The notes beneath the pieces were generated by a model. The model saw only the letters and a program-made list of their open reading frames with translations, made no database searches and was not told the origin of the DNA. Of a stretch of DNA of 64,000 bases, positions 19,396 through 29,534 are shown piece after piece. The DNA comes from Paenalcaligenes hominis. GTDB lineage: Bacteria > Pseudomonadota > Gammaproteobacteria > Burkholderiales > Burkholderiaceae_B. A program made the position numbers and the translations under genes. The DNA lies in NCBI RefSeq assembly GCF_011927625.1, contig NZ_JAATIZ010000001.1, positions 62,001 to 126,000 on the forward strand. The letters are read 5' to 3'. Within the stretch, counting starts at the first letter, position 1. Each line of letters begins with the position of its first letter.

Positions 19396-19973
19396 GTCAT
19401 GATGTAGATAAAGAGCTAGTGCATCAGGTTCAACAAGGCGATAAACGCGCTTTTGACCTGCTCGTCATTAAATACCAACGTCGTATTATGCGCTTGTTGA
19501 CGCGGATGATCTCGGATCCTGCCGAGGTCGAAGACGTCGCCCAAGAAACATTTATTAAAGCCTACAGAGCCCTACCACAGTTCCGTGGTGATAGTAATTT
19601 TTATACTTGGTTGTATCGTATTGCCATCAACTCGGCGCGTAATTGGCAAGCTGCTAGTGGCAGACGGCCACTCTTAGCCCACGAGTTTGAAAATGAAGAG
19701 GGTGAAACTTTTAGCTCTCTTGACACTCTAACTGACATCAATACACCAGAGTCCATGTTGGTCAGTCGGCAGGTAGCCGATACCGTCAATGCGGCTATTA
19801 ATCAACTGGCTCCAGAGCTGCGCACAGCTATCGTTTTGCGTGAAATTGAAGGTCTAAGTTACGAGGAAATTGCTCAAACCATGGACTGTCCGATCGGTAC
19901 GGTACGATCCCGTATTTTTCGAGCTCGAGAAACGATTGCCGAACAATTACGCAAAGTGCGAGAGAGCAGCTAA
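19392..19973 (+). CDS. rpoE: ECF sigma factor RpoE (AlgU-type sigma-E)
   Basis: 193 aa sigma-70 family ECF factor for the envelope stress response. Region 2 (about 20-95) shows DPAEVEDVAQETFIKAYRAL and FYTWLYRIAINSARN; region 4 (about 130-185) shows LPELRTAIVLREIEGLSYEEIA-type helix-turn-helix with GTVRSRIFRARE. ATG overlaps the upstream stop by 4 nt. Followed by rseA, rseB and degP, the classic sigma-E / anti-sigma / periplasmic protease cluster. Confidence 0.96.
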   Translation: MSHDVDKELVHQVQQGDKRAFDLLVIKYQRRIMRLLTRMISDPAEVEDVAQETFIKAYRALPQFRGDSNFYTWLYRIAINSARNWQAASGRRPLLAHEFENEEGETFSSLDTLTDINTPESMLVSRQVADTVNAAINQLAPELRTAIVLREIEGLSYEEIAQTMDCPIGTVRSRIFRARETIAEQLRKVRESS

Positions 19974-19984
19974 GGAATTACACT

Positions 19985-20458
19985 ATGCAAGCCAAAAAAC
20001 AGGAATATCTCGATCAAAAGCTCGACCTAAGTCTAGAGGAATCCATTTCACTCTGGATAGATAGCGAACACCCCATAGATGCTGAACAGCTCGATAGCCC
20101 GTATGGCCGTCAACTTTGGGATAGCTACCATCTTATTGGGGACGTATTGCGTAGCGAAGAGCTTGCCATTGAACCTTCTGAACTATTTTATGCCCGGGTC
20201 TCTAAAGCCATAGACGAAGAGCCCACCGTGTTTGCGCCCAATGCAACCAAGCCGCCTGTTTGGCGTCGTTGGTCCATGTCGTTAGCTGTGGTAGGGGCGG
20301 CGGTATTATTAACCTTTCTAATGGTCCAGCCCGAGTCCGTCACAGAGGAGGCACCTGTGTTAGCCAGTGCAGATGATTTGTGGGCAGACTATATTGATGC
20401 GCATCGTGCGATGACAGGGGTAGGGCCAGCTAGTTATGTTTCTTATATGGGTAACTAA
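19985..20458 (+). CDS. rseA: anti-sigma-E factor RseA (MucA-like)
   Basis: 157 aa membrane anti-sigma factor that holds RpoE until regulated proteolysis. The N-terminal cytoplasmic part has ESISLWIDSE and YGRQLWDSYHLIGDVLR (residues 19-56), the RseA_N sigma-binding pattern. One transmembrane segment spans about 98-115, leaving a periplasmic tail of about 40 residues, which is short for the family. RseB begins directly at the next base after its stop. Confidence 0.92.
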   Translation: MQAKKQEYLDQKLDLSLEESISLWIDSEHPIDAEQLDSPYGRQLWDSYHLIGDVLRSEELAIEPSELFYARVSKAIDEEPTVFAPNATKPPVWRRWSMSLAVVGAAVLLTFLMVQPESVTEEAPVLASADDLWADYIDAHRAMTGVGPASYVSYMGN

Positions 20459-21445
20459 ATGAAGCGCTATTCAGCTCATTTCTTACGGTTGGCATTAGGG
20501 GCTATATTAGCCTGGACATCAGTATTGCATGCAGCACCTACAGATCTAAACACCCTATTGCAGCAGATTCAACAAGCTGCTCGAGAACTCGACTATGCAG
20601 GGGTGTTTAGTTATAGCAATAGTGCTGGGGTGCAGACCATGCGTTTGGTGCATGTCATCGATGGTAAAGGCGAGCGAGAACGCTTAGAAAGCTTAGATGG
20701 CCCCGAGCGTGAATATCTGCGCATTAATGATGTGACTCAATGCTTAATTCCCGAGCGCCAAGTCATTATCTTGGAGCAATCCAGAAACGACCGTTTTCCT
20801 GCTTTGCTTACGGGCAATACTGAAAAAATTAATCAGTACTATCAAATGCAAATACGCGATAAAAAGCGCGTTGGCGGTCGAGAATGTCAAGAATATACAT
20901 TAACCCCCCTTGACGAATGGCGCTATGGTTACCATATATGTGTTGATACTGAACACAATTTGTTATTACAAACACAAACGATCGCCATGCGAGCAGAACC
21001 TACCATAGTAAACCAAACCGCTTTTGCAAGCCTAACGGTAGGTGGGGCCGCAATTCAATCCCAAGCGCTTGATTCCGATTGGAAACACAAGGAATGGCGC
21101 GTGATTGCAGCCAACAGAGAAAACGTGGATTTAGCCGCTACAGGTTGGCGTATTCCTTCTCCTGCAGGTTTTGTGGCCGTTTCAGAGATATCGCGCTTTA
21201 TGCGTAGCGAGCGCCAAGTCGCCCAGCTCGTTTTATCTGATGGCTTGGCTTCTATTTCAGTATTTATTGAGCCGGTTGATAGCTATAGCCAACGTCTTAA
21301 GGCCGATCCCGGTTCTAAAAAAGGTAGTATTCACTTATTTCGTAAACGTATAGGTGATTACTGGTTAACGGCAACAGGTGAAGTGCCTCTAGCTACCTTG
21401 CATTATGTGGGTAATGGGGCCGAGTTCGTTCCTGTAGTTAAGTAA
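20459..21445 (+). CDS. rseB: periplasmic sigma-E regulator RseB (MucB-like)
   Basis: 328 aa with an N-terminal signal peptide ending near LHAAPTD (about residue 22-24). RseB binds the periplasmic end of RseA and blocks its cleavage until LPS or lipid signals arrive. Visible family features: LLQQIQQAARELDYAGVF (about 28-46), LERLESLDGPEREY, and the C-terminal AR domain with SVFIEP. ATG abuts the rseA stop with no gap. Confidence 0.93.
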   Translation: MKRYSAHFLRLALGAILAWTSVLHAAPTDLNTLLQQIQQAARELDYAGVFSYSNSAGVQTMRLVHVIDGKGERERLESLDGPEREYLRINDVTQCLIPERQVIILEQSRNDRFPALLTGNTEKINQYYQMQIRDKKRVGGRECQEYTLTPLDEWRYGYHICVDTEHNLLLQTQTIAMRAEPTIVNQTAFASLTVGGAAIQSQALDSDWKHKEWRVIAANRENVDLAATGWRIPSPAGFVAVSEISRFMRSERQVAQLVLSDGLASISVFIEPVDSYSQRLKADPGSKKGSIHLFRKRIGDYWLTATGEVPLATLHYVGNGAEFVPVVK

Positions 21446-21468
21446 ATACATCCTTCGGAGTGCATACA

Positions 21469-22929
21469 ATGCAAATTCGCACCACTCGTTTTTATCATGC
21501 TTTAGGTAGTGCCTGCGTGGCTGCTGCACTAAGTCTTGGTATCAGCACAAGCCCAGTGCAGGCGCAAACAGCTGCGCCTGCCGTGGTGCTGCCAGATTTT
21601 TCACAAATTGTTGAGCAAACAGAAAAATCAGTAGTGAATATTCGCACTACAGAATCCATACCGGTGCGGCCTATGCGCGGGGGTGGTAACGACCCATATG
21701 ATTTGTTTAGGTGGTTTTTTGGACCCGATGTGATGCCTCACGGCCCGGGCGCTACTCCGCGCGGTGGTGACACAGCCCCTCAGGAAGAGCGAGTGGTACC
21801 CCGAGGAGTAGGTTCAGGTTTTATCATCTCTAACGATGGTTATATTTTAACCAACAACCATGTTATTGCCGATGCCAAAGATATTTTTGTGACGTTGGTT
21901 GATGGTAAAGAGTATAAAGCTAAAGTTATTGGGGCTGACGAGCGCACGGACGTAGCGTTAATCAAAGTCGAGGCCAACGATTTACCGCCCTTGAAAATTG
22001 GTAACCCAGGCGCTTTGAAAAAAGGCCAGTGGGTAATGGCTATTGGTTCACCGTTTGGCTTGGACTCTACCGTTACGGTGGGAATCGTTAGTGCGATTAA
22101 TCGCGATACAGGCGATTACCTACCATTTATTCAAACGGATGTGGCTGTCAACCCAGGCAATTCAGGCGGTCCGTTATTAAACCTATCGGGTGAAGTGGTT
22201 GGGGTGAATTCCCAAATTATTTCCCGTAGTGGTGGTTTTATGGGGATCTCACTCGCCATTCCTATTGACGAAGCCATGAATGTGGTTGAACAGCTAAAAG
22301 CACACGGTCGCGTGACTCGCGGTAGAATAGGGGTGCAAATTACCGATGTCAGCGAGGAAGTCGCTAAAGCACTGGGTCTAAAAGACAGCAAAGGGGCTTT
22401 AGTCAGTAACGTCGAGGAAAACGGCCCCGCTGCCAAGGCAGGGATACGTAATGGCGACGTAATTCTACGATTTGGCGATAAAGACATCAAACAAATGAGC
22501 GATCTGCCTCGTATCGTAGGCTCTGTAAAGCCAGGTACTCAGGTCGACGTAGAGGTATGGCGTAAAGGCAAAACCCATACGGTTAAAGCAGAGGTGGGCG
22601 AGCTCACTACAGGTACTGCTGTGGCAGCAGAGCCTCAAGCTACCGCCTCAGTAGATCGCTTAGGTCTACAAATCGAAGCTTTGGCTGCTAATGAACAACA
22701 GCGTTTAGGTATTAGCGGTGGGGTAAAGGTTAAACAAGCTGCAGCTCCTGCTAGTGCAGCAGGCATTGCAGAGGGCGATATTATCGTACAAATCAACAAT
22801 CATGACGATTTAGATGTCGGTAATTACGAGCGCATAGTAAAATCATTATCTGCTAATGAAAATGTAGCGCTATTAGTTGTACGTGGAAATAATGCCCAGT
22901 GGGTTGTAGTAAAACCAACCGCTAAATAA
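21469..22929 (+). CDS. degP: periplasmic serine protease, DegP/MucD (HtrA family)
   Basis: Degrades misfolded envelope proteins; in this cluster corresponds to MucD. About 486 aa. A signal peptide ends at SPVQAQ. Catalytic triad H131 (NNHVI), D161 (RTDVALIK) and S232 (GNSGGP) is intact, followed by two PDZ domains (about 280-370 and 400-486). ATG at 21469 is preferred over GTG at 21460 because GGAG sits 8 nt before it. Downstream is a strong terminator, ending the fab/rpoE transcript. Confidence 0.95.
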   Translation: MQIRTTRFYHALGSACVAAALSLGISTSPVQAQTAAPAVVLPDFSQIVEQTEKSVVNIRTTESIPVRPMRGGGNDPYDLFRWFFGPDVMPHGPGATPRGGDTAPQEERVVPRGVGSGFIISNDGYILTNNHVIADAKDIFVTLVDGKEYKAKVIGADERTDVALIKVEANDLPPLKIGNPGALKKGQWVMAIGSPFGLDSTVTVGIVSAINRDTGDYLPFIQTDVAVNPGNSGGPLLNLSGEVVGVNSQIISRSGGFMGISLAIPIDEAMNVVEQLKAHGRVTRGRIGVQITDVSEEVAKALGLKDSKGALVSNVEENGPAAKAGIRNGDVILRFGDKDIKQMSDLPRIVGSVKPGTQVDVEVWRKGKTHTVKAEVGELTTGTAVAAEPQATASVDRLGLQIEALAANEQQRLGISGGVKVKQAAAPASAAGIAEGDIIVQINNHDDLDVGNYERIVKSLSANENVALLVVRGNNAQWVVVKPTAK

Positions 22930-22963
22930 TTCACGTTATTACAGGCTAAAATAGCAGTCAACA

Positions 22964-22987
22964 GGGGCGCCCTGAGCGCCCCTTTTC
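22964..22987 (+). terminator. terminator after degP
   Basis: GGGGCGC (22964-22970), loop CCTGA, GCGCCCC (22976-22982), then TTTT. GC-rich stem with a short T-run; ends the rpoE-degP segment before lepA. Confidence 0.88.
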
Positions 22988-23035
22988 TGTCGTATGTACA
23001 GAGTCCGATTAACAGGTGTTTTTTTATTTAGGTCT

Positions 23036-24832
23036 ATGGATCTTATCCGCAACTTTTCTATTATTGCTCATATTGACCATGGTAAATCTACCTTGGCCGA
23101 TCGTCTAATTCAACGCTGTGGAGGGCTCGAAGACCGTGAAATGTCGACACAGGTTCTGGATTCGATGGACATCGAACGCGAACGTGGAATCACCATTAAA
23201 GCTCAAACAGCGGCTTTAAGCTATCAAGCCAAAGATGGCAATACCTATCGCTTGAATTTAATCGATACCCCTGGGCACGTTGACTTTTCCTACGAGGTAA
23301 GTCGTTCCTTACAAGCCTGCGAGGGCGCTCTCTTAGTCGTGGATGCGTCTCAAGGGGTCGAGGCACAGACCGTCGCTACCTGCTACACTGCTCTAGAACA
23401 AGACCTAGAGGTCATTCCGGTTTTAAACAAGATAGATTTGCCTTCAGCAGACCCCGATGCGGCTCGTCAAGAAATCGAAGATGTCATTGGCATTGATGCC
23501 TCAGAGGCAATCGAAGCCAGTGCTAAAACAGGCCAAGGCATTGACGATATTCTCGAAGCCATTGTGGCTCATATTCCAGCACCCGAGGGCAACCCCGATG
23601 CGCCTTTACAAGCACTGATCATTGACTCCTGGTTTGACAACTATGTGGGGGTGGTCATGTTGGTACGCATCGTTAATGGGGTGATGAAACACCGTGACAA
23701 GATCCAACTTATGGCCAATGGCTCCAATCATATTTGCGAGCAAATAGGTATCTTTACACCTAAAGCTACCCCTGTCGAACAACTGTCTGCCGGGGAAGTT
23801 GGTTTTGTGGTCACAGGCATTAAAGAGCTTGAGCAAGCCAAAGTGGGTGACACTATCACCCATAGTGGTAATAAAGCGGCCCCTTCACCTTTACCTGGCT
23901 TTAAAGAGGTCAAACCGCAGGTATTTGCTGGGGTGTATCCGGTGGAAAGCAGCGAATACGATCAATTACGCGATTCCCTAGAAAAGCTAAAACTGAACGA
24001 CGCATCGCTTATGTTCGAGCCCGAGGTATCACAGGCATTAGGCTTTGGGTTTAGATGTGGCTTTTTAGGCTTACTGCACTTGGAAATTGTTCAAGAGCGC
24101 CTAGAACGCGAGTTCGACATGGATATCATTACCACAGCTCCTTCAGTGGTGTACGAGGTGCATCGTAATGACGGTGAAGTGCTTATGATTGATAGCCCGT
24201 CACGTATGCCAGAGGTAGGTCAAATCGCTGAAATCCGCGAGCCGATTGTTGAGGTCACGTTGTTAATGCCCCAAGACTACGTAGGTCCAGTGATGACACT
24301 ATGTAATCAAAAGCGTGGGGTGCAAATGAACATGACGTATCTAGGGCGCCAGGTCAGTCTTGTGTACGAGATCCCATTAGCTGAAATCGTATTAGACTTT
24401 TTTGACCGATTAAAATCCGTCTCTCGCGGTTATGCGTCAATGGATTACGAGTTCAAAGAATACCGCTCAGCCGAAGTGGTAAAAGTCGATCTTTTAATTA
24501 ACGGTGACCGCGTCGATGCGTTATCCATGATCGTACACCGCTTAAATGCACGTTATCGTGGACGCGAGGTGGTTTCTAAAATGCGCGGTATTATCCCTCG
24601 CCAAATGTTTGATATTGCTATTCAAGCGGCCATTGGTGCAGAGGTAATAGCCCGAGAAAACGTGAAAGCATTACGCAAAAACGTATTGGCAAAATGTTAC
24701 GGCGGTGATATTTCTCGCAAGAAAAAACTCATTGAGAAACAAAAAGAAGGTAAAAAACGCATGAAGCAAGTAGGGAACGTAGAAATCCCTCAAGAGGCGT
24801 TCCTTGCCATTTTACAAGTCGAAGACAAATAA
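23036..24832 (+). CDS. lepA: elongation factor 4 (LepA)
   Basis: Ribosome-binding GTPase that affects initiation/back-translocation under stress. Start at 23036 gives [19 protein letters not shown]; an upstream ATG at 22994 would add 14 unrelated residues and lie in the terminator region. G1 HIDHGKST, G2 [10 protein letters not shown]3 DTPGHVDF, G4 NKID, plus the unique LepA C-terminal domain ([29 protein letters not shown]). 598 aa, standard. Begins the lepA-lepB-rnc-era-recO run. Confidence 0.97.
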   Translation: MDLIRNFSIIAHIDHGKSTLADRLIQRCGGLEDREMSTQVLDSMDIERERGITIKAQTAALSYQAKDGNTYRLNLIDTPGHVDFSYEVSRSLQACEGALLVVDASQGVEAQTVATCYTALEQDLEVIPVLNKIDLPSADPDAARQEIEDVIGIDASEAIEASAKTGQGIDDILEAIVAHIPAPEGNPDAPLQALIIDSWFDNYVGVVMLVRIVNGVMKHRDKIQLMANGSNHICEQIGIFTPKATPVEQLSAGEVGFVVTGIKELEQAKVGDTITHSGNKAAPSPLPGFKEVKPQVFAGVYPVESSEYDQLRDSLEKLKLNDASLMFEPEVSQALGFGFRCGFLGLLHLEIVQERLEREFDMDIITTAPSVVYEVHRNDGEVLMIDSPSRMPEVGQIAEIREPIVEVTLLMPQDYVGPVMTLCNQKRGVQMNMTYLGRQVSLVYEIPLAEIVLDFFDRLKSVSRGYASMDYEFKEYRSAEVVKVDLLINGDRVDALSMIVHRLNARYRGREVVSKMRGIIPRQMFDIAIQAAIGAEVIARENVKALRKNVLAKCYGGDISRKKKLIEKQKEGKKRMKQVGNVEIPQEAFLAILQVEDK

Positions 24833-24847
24833 GAAACGGTGTTATCT

Positions 24848-25732
24848 ATGCGTTGGGATTTCTCGCTCATATTATTTATTTTGTTAGTGATCACTGGGAT
24901 CGTTTGGTTTTGGGACAAGTACTCGTTAGCAGCTAAGCGTAAACAGCGTGTCGAAGAGGCAGCTGCCAACGTTCCTTTTGTGCCTGGCCTCAGTGCAGAG
25001 CAACAACAAGAGTTACGCGAAGAAGCCCGAGCCAAAGCGGCCCGCATGGCATGGTGGGTAGAATACGGGGTTAGTTTTTTCCCCGTTATTCTTTTTGTCT
25101 TTGTCTTGCGCTCGTTTATTTTTGAACCGTTTCGTATCCCCTCGGGTTCTATGCTGCCTACATTACAAAATGGAGACTTTATTCTAGTTAATAAATTCCA
25201 ATATGGGGTGCGCCTGCCTGTAATAAACAAAAAGGTGATCCCGCTTGGCACGCCAAAGGCCGGGGATGTCTTGGTATTTAGGTATCCCGTTGACCCTAGC
25301 ATAGATTACATTAAACGCGTGGTAGGTGTCCCGGGCGATACCGTACGCTATGAAAATAAACAGCTCTATATTAACAACCAGCCCATAGAAAATAGCTCAG
25401 TGGGGCAATACTTTGAGCCCGATCGCTCAGGCTATACGACAGAATATGCAGAATTATTAGGTGAAACGTCTCATCATATTTTGCTTAATAAACAGCCCAA
25501 CCAAGACTACATGCCTATTGTCCGTTTTCCGTATTACGACAATTGCACCTATGGGCGTCAAGCTATGGAGTGTGTTGTGCCCAAGGGGCAGTATTTTGTG
25601 ATGGGTGACAACCGTGATAACAGCTTAGATAGTCGTTATTGGGGTTTTGTACCGGATGAAAATGTAGTGGGTCGCGCATTTTTTATCTGGATGAATTTCA
25701 GCGAACCCAGTCGAATAGGACGATTCCACTAA
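24848..25732 (+). CDS. lepB: signal peptidase I
   Basis: Removes signal peptides at the outer face of the cytoplasmic membrane. About 294 aa from ATG 24848 (a GTG at 24839 is an alternative). Two N-terminal hydrophobic segments (about 5-21 and 70-90), catalytic S101 (PSGSMLPT) and K156 (YIKRVVG), box [15 protein letters not shown]. Its TAA overlaps the rnc ATG by one base (TAATG). Confidence 0.96.
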   Translation: MRWDFSLILFILLVITGIVWFWDKYSLAAKRKQRVEEAAANVPFVPGLSAEQQQELREEARAKAARMAWWVEYGVSFFPVILFVFVLRSFIFEPFRIPSGSMLPTLQNGDFILVNKFQYGVRLPVINKKVIPLGTPKAGDVLVFRYPVDPSIDYIKRVVGVPGDTVRYENKQLYINNQPIENSSVGQYFEPDRSGYTTEYAELLGETSHHILLNKQPNQDYMPIVRFPYYDNCTYGRQAMECVVPKGQYFVMGDNRDNSLDSRYWGFVPDENVVGRAFFIWMNFSEPSRIGRFH

Positions 25733-26454
25733 TGGTAGCACGGCTTTCTCGCTTACAGGATGCGATTGATTATCAGTTCAAACAGCCCGAGTTGTTAGAA
25801 CAAGCTGTGACCCATCGCAGCCATAATGCCAAGCACAATGAGCGCCTTGAGTTTTTGGGCGATTCCGTCTTGAACTTTGTGGTGGCTTCTTTGCTCTATA
25901 ACCAGTTTGATCGTATTGATGAGGGAGACTTATCGCGTTTACGAGCGAATTTGGTAAAGCAATCCACTCTGGCAGATATTGCACAGCAACTCGCTCTAGC
26001 AGACTACTTGCGCTTAGGCGAGGGCGAGCTAAAAAGTGGTGGATTTAGACGTCCTTCGATTTTATCAGACGCGCTTGAAGCTATTTTCGGTGCGGTATAT
26101 CTGGATGGCGGCTTTGATGCTGCGGCCTATGTGGTTGGGCGTCAATACCAGCCAATCCTTTTGACGGTAGACCCCAAAACGTTGGGTAAGGATCCTAAAA
26201 CCTTGCTTCAAGAAATGCTGCAGGGGCGACGCATGGAGTTACCTGTGTATTTGGTCATCGCTACTCATGGCGCAGCGCATAGTCAAATTTTCGATGTAGA
26301 GTGTCGTATAGACCGTTTGGACATTGTGGTACAAGCTAGTGGTAGCAGCCGACGCGCTGCAGAGCAAGCTGCTGCGCTTCAGGCCATTGATCAAGTCCAA
26401 GCCATCGAGCCAGCCAAACCATCGCGTGCTTCGCGCCGTCATCGTCCTGCTTAA
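25732..26454 (+). CDS. rnc: ribonuclease III
   Basis: Double-strand RNA endonuclease for rRNA and mRNA processing. 240 aa. The endonuclease signature [10 protein letters not shown] (residues 39-48) carries the catalytic acids, with a second acidic site [15 protein letters not shown]; the dsRNA-binding domain covers about 155-225 ([13 protein letters not shown]...[10 protein letters not shown]). ATG overlaps the lepB stop. Confidence 0.96.
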   Translation: MVARLSRLQDAIDYQFKQPELLEQAVTHRSHNAKHNERLEFLGDSVLNFVVASLLYNQFDRIDEGDLSRLRANLVKQSTLADIAQQLALADYLRLGEGELKSGGFRRPSILSDALEAIFGAVYLDGGFDAAAYVVGRQYQPILLTVDPKTLGKDPKTLLQEMLQGRRMELPVYLVIATHGAAHSQIFDVECRIDRLDIVVQASGSSRRAAEQAAALQAIDQVQAIEPAKPSRASRRHRPA

Positions 26455-26470
26455 TGAAGTCGATAAAATT

Positions 26471-27361
26471 ATGAGTACACCTGAATTTAAATGCGGTTTT
26501 GTTACCGTAGTAGGACGTCCAAATGTGGGGAAGTCCACACTAACTAATGCCTTGGTCGGCGCTAAAATATCTATTGTGTCGCGTAAAGCACAAACCACGC
26601 GTCACCGCATTCATAGTGTTTTAACACGTGAAAACGAGCAGTTTGTGTTTGTTGATACGCCTGGTTTCCAAACGCGCCATGGCGGGCTCATGAACCGCAT
26701 GATGAATCGTGTGGTCACACAATCTTTAACCGATGTCGATGTGGTGCTACATGTAGTCGAGGCAGGCAAGTGGAATGCAGGTGATGAACAGTTAATACCT
26801 CTGTTACCCAAAGACGCTCACGTTATCCTCGTGATCAACAAAGTCGATTTAATTAAAAACAAAGCCGATTTACTGCCCTATATCGCTCAGGTTAGTGCTC
26901 AGTTTGATTATGCGGCTGTCATCCCTATCAGTGCTGAACGGGGTGTGCAGCTTGATACTCTCTTAGATGAAATCGCACGCTTTTTGCCTGTTAACGAGCC
27001 GATGTTTGACGAGGACACCCTCACAGATCGCTCCATGCGTTTTATCGCTTCAGAAATCCTTCGCGAAAAAGTGTTTCGCTTAGTCGGAGACGAACTCCCT
27101 TACGGTTGTGCTGTCATGATTGAGCAATGGGATGAAAACGAGTCCGGAGCCCGCATCGCTGCCTGTATTCTGGTCGAGCGCGAAGGCCATCGCCCCATTT
27201 TATTAGGCGCTAATGGCACGCATATGAAACGCATTGCCACCGAGGCACGTCAAGACATCCAAAATCTACTGGAAAAGCCGGTGTATTTAGATGTGTACGT
27301 AAAAGTGCGCAAAGGTTGGACCGAACGCGAATCGACCCTACGTGAACTAGGGCATGAGTAA
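26471..27361 (+). CDS. era: GTPase Era
   Basis: GTPase needed for 16S rRNA and 30S maturation. 296 aa from ATG 26471; longer in-frame starts inside rnc are rejected because the protein then begins MSTPEFKCGFVTVVGRPNVGKS, the usual start. G1 GRPNVGKST, G3 DTPGF, G4 NKVD, and a C-terminal KH domain with GANGTHMKRIATEARQ. Its stop overlaps the recO start by 8 nt. Confidence 0.96.
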   Translation: MSTPEFKCGFVTVVGRPNVGKSTLTNALVGAKISIVSRKAQTTRHRIHSVLTRENEQFVFVDTPGFQTRHGGLMNRMMNRVVTQSLTDVDVVLHVVEAGKWNAGDEQLIPLLPKDAHVILVINKVDLIKNKADLLPYIAQVSAQFDYAAVIPISAERGVQLDTLLDEIARFLPVNEPMFDEDTLTDRSMRFIASEILREKVFRLVGDELPYGCAVMIEQWDENESGARIAACILVEREGHRPILLGANGTHMKRIATEARQDIQNLLEKPVYLDVYVKVRKGWTERESTLRELGHE

Positions 27362-27947
27362 ACGCCAACGTGTAACAGAAGCACCAGCCTATTTATTACA
27401 TGCGGTGGCTTGGAAGGAAACCTCCCTCATTACACAAATGTTCAGCCGCGATCATGGCATCGTGGCCTTAGTAGCCAAAGGTGCAAAGCGTCCTTATTCT
27501 GCATTAAAGCCTGTGTTGTTGAATTTTCAGCCCCTCTTGTTATCATGGAGTGGGGCCAACGAGGTTAAAACGCTCACCAAGGCAGAAATCACAGGTTTGC
27601 ACCCGTTAGCAGGGCGTAATTTAATGCCGGCTTGGTATATGAACGAATTGATCATGCGTTTATTACCACGTGAAGACCCTCACCCTATGTTGTTTGACCA
27701 GTATAAAAATGCATTGCAGCGCTTGGCAGCGGGCAGCGCGACGACGGCGCATGTCTTACGGCAGTTCGAGTGGGTGTTATTACAAGAGACAGGTTATGGC
27801 ATGGATGAACCATTGCCTGACTTTTTAGATCTGGATAACGAAAGCGCGTTGCGACAACGTTTACGCGAGCGTATCGACTATTTACTTGGCCGACCCTTGC
27901 GTACACGAGCCGTATTAATGGAGCTCCAGCATTATGGGCGATCCTAA
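27354..27947 (+). CDS. recO: DNA repair protein RecO (short form)
   Basis: Recombination mediator that loads RecA with RecR. N-terminal OB fold is clear (APAYLLHAVAWKETSLITQMFSRDHG split over residues 8-33, then AKGAKRPYSALKP), and the C-terminal end LLGRPLRTRAVLMEL is the family end. At 197 aa it is about 40 residues shorter than the usual 235-250; the gap is in the middle to late helical region after ETGYGMDEPLPDF. Reading frame is intact, so a compact form rather than a broken gene. Overlaps era by 8 nt and the PIN gene by 14 nt. Confidence 0.9.
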   Translation: MSKRQRVTEAPAYLLHAVAWKETSLITQMFSRDHGIVALVAKGAKRPYSALKPVLLNFQPLLLSWSGANEVKTLTKAEITGLHPLAGRNLMPAWYMNELIMRLLPREDPHPMLFDQYKNALQRLAAGSATTAHVLRQFEWVLLQETGYGMDEPLPDFLDLDNESALRQRLRERIDYLLGRPLRTRAVLMELQHYGRS

Positions 27948-28524
27948 GTCTAATACGGAGGTAGTCGTATTAGATACGTGCATTCTTATCTCTAACGTAT
28001 TGCGTTTTTTAAGTTTAGGTCTAGCACAAGCTGGGCACTTTCAGCCAGCATGGAGCCCACATATCCGTGAGGAGTGGTTGCGCAATGCGTCGCGCTTATG
28101 GCAGGTGGAACGCTCTCGACTTGAAGTAGACTGGCAGCGTTGGGAAAGTGTATTTCCTCTTGCTAACCAAGGTATCGTGCATGGTTTTCAAGAAGGGCTT
28201 AAATACAGCGATCCTAAAGACTGGCATGTGATTGCGGCGGCTCGTGCGGCTCAAACACACTTTGCAGACCGTTCTGTTAGTATCCTAACTAAAAACAGCA
28301 AAGACTTTAATCGTAGTGAGCTCAAGCGTTTTGGTATAACACGTTGGGCGCCAGACGCATTTTTTTGTGCTCTTTGGCCTCAGGCCGAGGCTGACCTATG
28401 CCTCTTGTTGCAACAGTTGCCCCAAGCTGTGTGCGCGCCTGACAAAGCCGTCTTGCCAACCCAGGCTTTATTAAAGCGTGAGCGCTTATTTGATTTAGCT
28501 CGTCTTTACGCTCAAGCCGTTTAA
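27934..28524 (+). CDS. PIN domain protein (PIN_3-like)
   Basis: 196 aa. Acidic PIN residues are visible: D14 (VVLDTCIL), E46/E47 (HIREEW), D93/D96 (SDPKDWHVIAAA) and a late ILTKNSKDF strand with an acidic residue. The order matches the PIN_3 type (DPxDxHVxAAA). PIN domains are Mg-dependent RNases, often toxins, but no antitoxin-like small gene lies next to it, so a toxin role is not supported. It overlaps recO by 14 nt and so is probably co-translated with it. In many relatives pdxJ follows recO; here this gene takes that place. Confidence 0.85.
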   Translation: MGDPKSNTEVVVLDTCILISNVLRFLSLGLAQAGHFQPAWSPHIREEWLRNASRLWQVERSRLEVDWQRWESVFPLANQGIVHGFQEGLKYSDPKDWHVIAAARAAQTHFADRSVSILTKNSKDFNRSELKRFGITRWAPDAFFCALWPQAEADLCLLLQQLPQAVCAPDKAVLPTQALLKRERLFDLARLYAQAV

Positions 28525-28564
28525 TTGCCTCACCTCTCAATTTGATTTCCCTGTTGGAGTGCTT

Positions 28565-29473
28565 ATGAAGCAAGGTATTGCCTTATCGGTCGGTGCCTCT
28601 TTTTTATTTGCTGTGGTTTATTATTACGCTACGCTTTTAGAGCCTATGACGGGAACAGAGCTATTTGTCTGGCGGATTGTATTAGGTGTTCCAGCTTTGG
28701 CCGTATTAATTACACAGCTTCGTGCATGGGAAGAAATTAAACAAGTAGGTATGCGCTTAATTAGCGACGTACGGTTTTTTCTGTTTATGGTGATTTGCGC
28801 TGCCTTATTTGGCATTCAAATGTGGTTATTTGTTTGGGCGCCAGTACATAATAAAGCGTTAGATGTGGCATTAGGGTATTTTCTTTTACCATTGACGATG
28901 GTGGTTATAGGAAGCCTGGTTTATAAAGAAAAGCTTAGTTGGCCTCAAAAAATAGCAGTGGCTTTTGCTGTGGTGGGTGTATTGCACGAGTTTGGGCGCA
29001 CTTATTCGTTTTCTTGGGCAACGGCGTTAGTAGCGTTCGGTTATCCGCCTTATTTTATGTTGCGCCGCTATTTGCGGTTGGGTGCCTTGGCTGGTCTGTG
29101 GTTTGATTTTAGTTTTTTGCTTGCCCCCACACTCTATGTATTAGTTAGCCAAGAACAAAGTGTTATGCACACATTTTTAAATGCGCCGCGCTTTTTTTGG
29201 CAAGTTCCTTTATTTGGGTTTTTAAGCTCTATTGCGTTAACGTTTTATCTCAGCTCAAGCCGTTTATTGCCCTTGGGTTTATTTGGCTTATTGGGTTATG
29301 TAGAACCTATTTTGTTATTTTGGGTGGCGTTCTTATTAATTGGAGAGCCTATTGAGCCAGGGGAGTGGTGGACATACATCCCAATATGGATAGCGGTAGG
29401 CATTATAGTAAGTGAAATTACGTGGCGCTTATATAAAGATTGGCGTAGCGGTCGTTTAAAAATAAAAACTTAA
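28565..29473 (+). CDS. rarD: RarD-type EamA family transporter
   Basis: About 302 aa, roughly ten transmembrane segments in two EamA repeats. The TGTELFVWRIV segment near residue 30 and LFGIQMWLFVWAP near 80, with ALGYFLLPL, are the RarD (chloramphenicol-sensitive protein) pattern. Substrate unknown. ATG at 28565 has GGAG 6 nt upstream. Ends at a strong bidirectional terminator. Confidence 0.85.
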   Translation: MKQGIALSVGASFLFAVVYYYATLLEPMTGTELFVWRIVLGVPALAVLITQLRAWEEIKQVGMRLISDVRFFLFMVICAALFGIQMWLFVWAPVHNKALDVALGYFLLPLTMVVIGSLVYKEKLSWPQKIAVAFAVVGVLHEFGRTYSFSWATALVAFGYPPYFMLRRYLRLGALAGLWFDFSFLLAPTLYVLVSQEQSVMHTFLNAPRFFWQVPLFGFLSSIALTFYLSSSRLLPLGLFGLLGYVEPILLFWVAFLLIGEPIEPGEWWTYIPIWIAVGIIVSEITWRLYKDWRSGRLKIKT

Positions 29474-29482
29474 GTCATATAA

Positions 29483-29520
29483 AAACAGAACGCCTCGCAG
29501 AAGCGAGGCGTTAGCTGTTT
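29483..29520. terminator. bidirectional terminator between the RarD and BI-1 genes
   Basis: AACGCCTCGC (29489-29498), loop AGAA, GCGAGGCGTT (29503-29512), with an outer AACAG/CTGTT extension. A-run on the left and TTTT on the right. Confidence 0.9.
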
Positions 29521-29534
29521 TAGACTAGATAGTG

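Noticed and set aside
27934-28524. Toxin-antitoxin module
   Set aside because: Only the PIN gene is present; no small antitoxin frame beside it.
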